A stretch of 56,620 bases of DNA from a virus, in IMG/VR virus record IMGVR_UViG_3300049450_000140, positions 1 to 56,620 of that record; one strand, 5' to 3'. Position 1 is the stretch's first letter; every line of letters begins with the position of its first letter. Positions 52,671-56,620 of the stretch are shown in pieces. The position numbers and the translations under genes were made by a program. Below the pieces are notes generated by a model. The model was not told where the DNA came from. It did no database searches and saw only the letters and a list, made by a program, of their open reading frames with translations.

Positions 52671-53543
52671 ATGAGCATTAGCCAGCACGAGGCGGTCGGC
52701 GTCCTGCGCAGGACGATCTTCCGCCCGGGATGGAGGATCAGCGCCGCGCCGGCGCCGGGTGACGGCGACCGGGTGCACGTGGGCATCGAGATCGAGACCG
52801 TCGACTCCAGCTTCATCACCCGGGGCGGGGAGTACCGCGTCCCGCTCACCGAGCGCGCCCTCATCCGGGTGAGCGCCAGCGACTACGAGAGCACGGAAGC
52901 GCTGCTGTTCCGGCTGCTGGGATTCATCCGGCACGAGCTCACCGGGCACGAGGACCGGGAGTTCCTGCGGACGTGGGACCCGGATGCAGAGCGCTGGACC
53001 GCCCCCTTCCACGCGCACGTCCCGGAGGGCGAGCAGGCGTGGGACCGCATGCAGGCACTCTCGCAGCCCGCCGTGACCCGGGTGAGCGTCAGCGAGAGCG
53101 AGCCGTGGCTGACCGGGGCCGACTGCGACGACTACGTCTGCTGGGCCGAAGACGATAACAAGCGGGCGGCCCGTGCCCGGGTCGTGAGCGCGGGCTGTGA
53201 CAACGCCGACGATCGCGGCGACTGCTGGGAGAGCGGCAATGGCCGGGCCGTCCGCGCGGCTGGCTGCGAGGAAGCCGACGACGCGGCCCTCAGCGAGTGC
53301 ACGGAGCAGCGCGTGCGCGCGGCCGGCTGCGAGGACGGCGTCAACGACCAGGACTGCTGGGAGAACGGCGGACGGGTGCTCGTGAACGCCGGCTGCGCCC
53401 AGGACGGCGAGGTCAGCTGCTCCGCCGACATCGATTCCCGGCGCATATTCGAGTTCCCGCTCGTGAACGCGGCAGCCCACCCGGTGGCCGTGGCCGTGGC
53501 CGGGTGCAATGAATGCGATGGCGGGTGCGCCGCATGGGGCTGA
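52671..53543 (+). CDS. Protein with C-terminal Cys-repeat region (290 aa)
   Basis: The N-terminal 150 residues are an unknown domain (VHVGIEIETVDSSFITRGGE, LFRLLGFIRHELTGHEDREF). The C-terminal half has four repeats of about 21 residues with the pattern V-x-A-G-C-x9-11-C-W/T-E, for example RVVSAGCDNADDRGDCWESG and RVRAAGCEDGVNDQDCWENG, ending CNECDGGCAAW. Twelve or more Cys and many Asp suggest metal binding or disulfide-stapled loops. No known family. Confidence 0.62.
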   Translation: MSISQHEAVGVLRRTIFRPGWRISAAPAPGDGDRVHVGIEIETVDSSFITRGGEYRVPLTERALIRVSASDYESTEALLFRLLGFIRHELTGHEDREFLRTWDPDAERWTAPFHAHVPEGEQAWDRMQALSQPAVTRVSVSESEPWLTGADCDDYVCWAEDDNKRAARARVVSAGCDNADDRGDCWESGNGRAVRAAGCEEADDAALSECTEQRVRAAGCEDGVNDQDCWENGGRVLVNAGCAQDGEVSCSADIDSRRIFEFPLVNAAAHPVAVAVAGCNECDGGCAAWG

Positions 53544-53794
53544 CGACCCTGCCGGAGGAGGCGCGGAAGGTCCTGCGCGATCACTGCTGGTCGCTGCGGA
53601 ACCGGATCAGGGCGGCAGATGACCTCAGCGTGCCCTGCCCGCCCGGGAGATGGCGGTGGGCGGACGTGAAGCTGAGCGGCTACGGTCGCAAGACGGAAGG
53701 GGAACTGGCCGCCGACCAGGCCCGTGCCCGCGTGCTGGCCCTGGATCTCCGCCGGGAGCTGGCCGTGATCGAGGGCTACCTGGGAACGCAATGA
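53534..53794 (+). CDS. Hypothetical protein (86 aa)
   Basis: MGLTTLPEEARKVLRDHCWS then PPGRWRWADVKLSGYGRKTE and ALDLRRELAVIEGYLG. A longer start at 53513 exists but is Arg-rich and overlaps the previous gene. Overlaps the stop of 52671. Unknown function. Confidence 0.56.
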   Translation: MGLTTLPEEARKVLRDHCWSLRNRIRAADDLSVPCPPGRWRWADVKLSGYGRKTEGELAADQARARVLALDLRRELAVIEGYLGTQ

Positions 53795-54060
53795 TCCGGT
53801 TCTTTGTCAGCGTGACGCTGCCGTCGCTGCTGGTCGCGACCGTGTGGATGGGGGCCCTCGGCTTCTGGGCGACCCGGAAGATCCGCGGCTACCAGCGGGA
53901 ACGGTGCGCCGTCCATGCGCAGCGCCGTTCCCTGAAGCTGGCGCAGGACGCGCTCGCCACGGCAATCAGTGACTCCCTGGCATCAGGAAGCACCAGGGAG
54001 CTGGCCCTGCCCGCGTATGAGGCGCTCGGCAGGCTACTGCAAGAAAGGGAAATCAGTTGA
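53791..54060 (+). CDS. Single-pass membrane protein (89 aa)
   Basis: FFVSVTLPSLLVATVWMGAL is the membrane helix; the rest is a charged helical tail. ATG overlaps the previous stop, and its own stop overlaps TTG of the SPFH-like gene, so the two membrane proteins are coupled. Confidence 0.58.
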   Translation: MIRFFVSVTLPSLLVATVWMGALGFWATRKIRGYQRERCAVHAQRRSLKLAQDALATAISDSLASGSTRELALPAYEALGRLLQEREIS

Positions 54061-54989
54061 GGATCAGCAGGAGGCTTGCCGGGACGATCCTGGTGAGCGC
54101 AACGGCCGTAGCGGCCGGCCTGGCGGCGCTGGCATCGTGCACGCACGCCCAGCCCGCCATCTCCCAGTGCGCGATCGTCACCGGTCACGGCTACGCCAGC
54201 GGGACGCAGAACGTGGTGGCCATCGCGCACCCGGGGCAGTACGTGAATATCGGCAACGACAACACGGCCTGGTACTACCCGTGCGACGCCCGGAACTACC
54301 GGACCTCACCGTCCGGCGGCGACCGTAACAACCCGATGTCGGTACGGACAGGCGCCGGAAAGGACGGCACTCCTGGCATGCCCGTGCACGTCTGGACCTC
54401 GGTGTACTTTACGCCTACCCAGGTAGACAAGGTGATGCCGGCCTTCCTCGCGTTCTGCCTCAAGTACGGCTGCGCGGAGAGCTCGGACCAGACGGACGCC
54501 AGCGTGGCGCTGAACCCGCACTCCTCCACTCCCGGCTGGAACGCCATGCTGGCCGAGAACATGGGGCCGGCCGTTGACCGGGCCACCAATGACGTCATCG
54601 GCCAGTTCGGGCCGTCACTGTGGACCGACCCGGTTTCCTGGCCGGCACTGGGCGCGAAGATCGCGCAAGACCTGAATGCTGAGCTAGACGTGGCAGCAGG
54701 GACAAAGGCTCCCTACTTCTGCGGCGATGCCAGCACGGTGACGAACTGCGTCCCGATGCTAGTGACCGTCGACAACGTGACGCCGACCGACCCGGCCGTC
54801 CAGCAGCTGTACAACCAGCAGATCGCGGCGGAGCAGGCGCTGAGCGTCAACGCCGCCCGGCTGGCCGCAGCCCAGAAGCTGTACGGGCCGTACGCGCAGT
54901 ACTTCCTGGGCCTGCAAGACCTGGCGGACCAGTGCAAGACGTGCACGATCTACGTTGGCGCGCCGAACACGATCCCGGCGGGCAAGTGA
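54057..54989 (+). CDS. SPFH/band-7-like lipoprotein (310 aa)
   Basis: TTG 54057 overlaps the previous stop (TTGA). Lipoprotein-type signal, RLAGTILVSATAVAAGLAAL then ASCTHAQ. The body has QYVNIGNDNTAWYYPCDARN, MPVHVWTSVYFTP and a C-terminal helix (QQIAAEQALSVNAARLAAAQ), ending with two Cys pairs (CKTC). The layout resembles membrane SPFH/band-7 proteins seen in actinobacterial phages (from memory). It precedes an amyloid-motif protein. Confidence 0.58.
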   Translation: MRISRRLAGTILVSATAVAAGLAALASCTHAQPAISQCAIVTGHGYASGTQNVVAIAHPGQYVNIGNDNTAWYYPCDARNYRTSPSGGDRNNPMSVRTGAGKDGTPGMPVHVWTSVYFTPTQVDKVMPAFLAFCLKYGCAESSDQTDASVALNPHSSTPGWNAMLAENMGPAVDRATNDVIGQFGPSLWTDPVSWPALGAKIAQDLNAELDVAAGTKAPYFCGDASTVTNCVPMLVTVDNVTPTDPAVQQLYNQQIAAEQALSVNAARLAAAQKLYGPYAQYFLGLQDLADQCKTCTIYVGAPNTIPAGK

Positions 54990-55291
54990 TGACTGGCCAG
55001 CAGGACGCCCGGATCGAGAGCGTCACTATCACCACGGGAGGAGACGCCAGGGTTTTCACGGTCGGCCCGGAAGCGGAAGTCCCGCAGTCGGTCACGGTCA
55101 CCATGGCCGGCGGCAAGAAAATTACCGTGAACGCGGGCGGCGCGCACCTGGGCAGTGATCAAACGATCACTGTCAGCGCGGACGGGGCCATCTCCGTTAC
55201 GAGGTGCGCTAAGGCGCCGGAGGCGGACGCCGGTACCGGGGCGCGCGGTGTCCAGTTCGGCAACGGCAACACTCAGGTTAATTCATGGTGA
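54989..55291 (+). CDS. Beta-rich protein with C-terminal amyloid-signalling-type motif (100 aa)
   Basis: Starts MTGQQDARIESVTITTGGDA, then repeated beta hairpins (VTVTMAGGKKITVNAGGAHL, QTITVSADGAISVT). After a flexible linker it ends in GVQFGNGNTQVNSW, which fits the bacterial RHIM-like/prion motif of the form GVQxGxxNxQxN. Such motifs connect NLR-type sensors to effectors by templated fibres. Here the motif is on a phage protein next to an SPFH-like lipoprotein. ATG overlaps the preceding stop. Confidence 0.65.
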   Translation: MTGQQDARIESVTITTGGDARVFTVGPEAEVPQSVTVTMAGGKKITVNAGGAHLGSDQTITVSADGAISVTRCAKAPEADAGTGARGVQFGNGNTQVNSW

Positions 55292-55497
55292 GCCCCGTGA
55301 GCCAGCCGGTAACGACGTACGTTACGCAGGACGGCAAGGCGTGGCTGAACGTCCAGCACCCTGACGGGCTTGTCCCGCCGCCGACGATCGAGCTGCACCG
55401 GCCGCTCAGCGGTCCCGTGACGTTCTACTTCGCCAGTTGCTACAGCCTGGCGATCCCGCCGGAAGCGCAGGAAGCGGCGGGCAAGGCAGCCTCCTGA
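55288..55497 (+). CDS. Hypothetical protein (69 aa)
   Basis: TTYVTQDGKAWLNVQHPDGL then PLSGPVTFYFASCYSLAIPP. GTG 55288 overlaps the amyloid-motif gene stop (GTGA); ATG 55285 is also in frame. Last gene before a strong terminator. Unknown. Confidence 0.56.
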   Translation: MSPVSQPVTTYVTQDGKAWLNVQHPDGLVPPPTIELHRPLSGPVTFYFASCYSLAIPPEAQEAAGKAAS

Positions 55498-55512
55498 GGA
55501 AAGGAAAGTAAA

Positions 55513-55547
55513 AAGGCCCCGCCTCTTCACGAGGCGGGGCCTTTTTT
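55513..55547 (+). terminator. Intrinsic terminator
   Basis: AAGGCCCCGCCTC, five-base loop, GAGGCGGGGCCTT followed by TTTTATT: a textbook rho-independent terminator, usable in both directions. Confidence 0.85.
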
Positions 55548-55758
55548 ATTGTCCTTCGTCCGGTTCCTCTGGGTACAGGGCCTCAATCGCATGAATGTCC
55601 CGGATCTCCATGCCGCCGGCGATCGTCCAGCCCTCGGCGACCACCACGAAGGGCGTGCCCCGTGGCGGCGGGTCGCAGTGCCAGGACAGCGCTCGCCGGT
55701 AACCGCTTGCAGGCTGCTCTCTCATGCGGATTAGCGTATCACCCGGTCTTATCCCCAT
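55546..55758 (-). CDS. Hypothetical protein (70 aa)
   Basis: ALSWHCDPPPRGTPFVVVAE then MEIRDIHAIEALYPEEPDEG. Start may be ATG 55758 or the internal ATG 55725 (MREQPASGYRR) near GATACGCT. Downstream of the HNH gene; no family recognised. Confidence 0.48.
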   Translation of the reverse strand: MGIRPGDTLIRMREQPASGYRRALSWHCDPPPRGTPFVVVAEGWTIAGGMEIRDIHAIEALYPEEPDEGQ

Positions 55759-56045
55759 TCCAGGTTCCCCAGCGAGTCATCCTGCCTGCCCCCCGGGCCG
55801 TGCCGGGCGCGCATTTCCCCTCCTGGCCCGCGGAATGCCGCCAGCACCAGCCGCCCTACGGTAACCGTCCGGACGCGGCCGTACTTGCTCAGCCGCACGG
55901 TGCGGTATCCCGCGGAATTCAGCTGCGCCCTCAGCAAGCCACCGCGCGTGAAAGGCCGCGCCATCGCGTAGACGTTCCCCAGGTCGCTGACCTCGTACCA
56001 GCCCTGGTATCCCGGAACAGGGAGCCATCGCTCCTCATGCGACAC
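55749..56045 (-). CDS. NUMOD4/HNH-type homing endonuclease-like protein (98 aa)
   Basis: ERWLPVPGYQGWYEVSDLGN is a NUMOD4 module, which binds DNA in homing enzymes. GGLLRAQLNSAGYRTVRLSK and VGRLVLAAFRGPGGEMRARH follow, then GRQDDSLGNLEWG, the HNH end (H..N..NLxW). The His/Asn pattern seems intact but the protein is very short. A stand-alone homing nuclease inserted before a structural gene is common in phages. Confidence 0.7.
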   Translation of the reverse strand: MSHEERWLPVPGYQGWYEVSDLGNVYAMARPFTRGGLLRAQLNSAGYRTVRLSKYGRVRTVTVGRLVLAAFRGPGGEMRARHGPGGRQDDSLGNLEWG

Positions 56046-56138
56046 TTACCAAACTAGCTGGTATACGCTGCTGCCAGCATAAAGCCGCGGCCATGCCCGG
56101 AGCCGGCTCCCCACACAGTTCGTGAGGAGTCAGCTACT

Positions 56139-56573
56139 GTGAGTCGTATCCATGGTCGCAACGGGATCGCCTACATCGGCGTGAACCCGGCCGACCTGGC
56201 CGCCCCGATGGCCTTCCTGTCGGACTGGTCGATCAACTTCGTCGTCAACAAGGTCGACGTCACCACCATGGGCGACCAGAACCTGATCTGGGTGGCTGGC
56301 CTGCCTGACGCCTCCGGCGACTTCAGCGGTTTCTATGACACGGCCACGGCGCAGACGTACGTTGCCGCCACGGACGGCCTGCCGCGCAACTTCTACCTGT
56401 ACCCGAGCACGCTGGGCGTGCAGGGCGCGGCCCCTGGCCAGTATTTCTTCGGCCAGATCCTCCCGGACTACTCTCTCGCCGGCGGCGTGACCGCGGCCGT
56501 GTCGCTGAAGTCCACCTGGAATGCCGCGACCAGGATCTCCCGGTACCCGACCACGGGCATCGCCGGCACCTAA
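56139..56573 (+). CDS. Tail-tube (major tail protein)-like protein (144 aa)
   Basis: MSRIHGRNGIAYIGVNPADL, then MAFLSDWSINFVVNKVDVTT, then a beta-rich body (GDFSGFYDTATAQTYVAATD) ending VSLKSTWNAATRISRYP. The size, single beta domain and pattern of a strand with a G-D-F-S/T-G turn fit siphophage tail-tube-like proteins, but the match is by eye. GAGGAG precedes GTG 56139. Its first 40 residues are also found at the start of the 15496 array protein. It may mark the start of a structural module. Confidence 0.55.
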   Translation: MSRIHGRNGIAYIGVNPADLAAPMAFLSDWSINFVVNKVDVTTMGDQNLIWVAGLPDASGDFSGFYDTATAQTYVAATDGLPRNFYLYPSTLGVQGAAPGQYFFGQILPDYSLAGGVTAAVSLKSTWNAATRISRYPTTGIAGT

Positions 56574-56620
56574 TCCCCGGGCACGGGAAAGGCGCGCGTG
56601 CGAGGTCACCCTGCCGCACG

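Overview
The window looks like part of a large, high-GC actinobacterial phage or prophage, possibly a phage-like plasmid. It has few host-type genes and many very small genes, mostly joined by 4-nt stop/start overlaps (ATGA, GTGA, sometimes CTGA or TTGA). It encodes phage-type replication and recombination enzymes, lysis-type wall hydrolases, and a candidate tail-tube-like protein at the right end. DUF397, DUF932, MazG-like and CGTPAAYKRH-type families place it in Actinobacteria. I see no rRNA, integrase, terminase or capsid gene. All family assignments are by eye.

Layout. 1-2667: a bifunctional primase-polymerase/SF3 helicase running off the left edge. 2.7-6.6 kb: an odd cargo block with a prolyl-tRNA synthetase carrying a +1 frameshift, a HIT protein and a low-GC coiled-coil protein. 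6.66-8.89 kb and 14.26-18.78 kb (minus): a coupled array of small paralogous proteins sharing the C-terminus [RYHW]-A-R-x-L-[TS]-L-x-E-M-M. 8.96-13.9 kb (plus): two recombination-associated proteins, about 1.6 kb of pentameric (GGCNN)n DNA, a RecD/Pif1-like helicase and a ParB-like protein.

18.8-28.1 kb (minus): a long chain of tiny genes including zinc ribbons, a C5 DNA methyltransferase, a HAD phosphatase, a SLOG-like protein and an RHH regulator. 28.1-33.4 kb: a second HAD protein, an SNF2-type helicase and a repeat-rich OB-like protein. 33.5-44 kb: opposing clusters with DUF397 proteins, a Cas4/RecB-like nuclease, MazG-like and macro-domain proteins, two XRE regulators and a holin-like gene. 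44-49.4 kb (minus): a secreted collagen-like protein and a wall-hydrolase/lysis-type cassette, headed by a promoter overlapped by an actinobacterial LexA box. 49.6-55.5 kb (plus): DUF932, cupin-like and Cys-repeat proteins, an SPFH-like lipoprotein and a protein ending in an amyloid-type motif. 56.1 kb: the tail-tube-like gene.

The most unusual content is the array. At least 15 proteins share the C-terminal tag, including a RuvC-fold nuclease. The tag looks like the last of three repeats of one short motif (phi-x-V-T-x-x-E-A-x-A-I). One member begins with about 40 residues closely matching the start of the 56-kb tail-like protein, which links this uncharacterised family to the virion. Other notable items are the pentameric region seeded with copies of a gene end plus ribosome-binding site, the amyloid-motif protein beside an SPFH-like lipoprotein, DUF397 proteins with repeated N-termini, and a recurring ATACTCTNNNAGAC promoter-like element between divergent genes.
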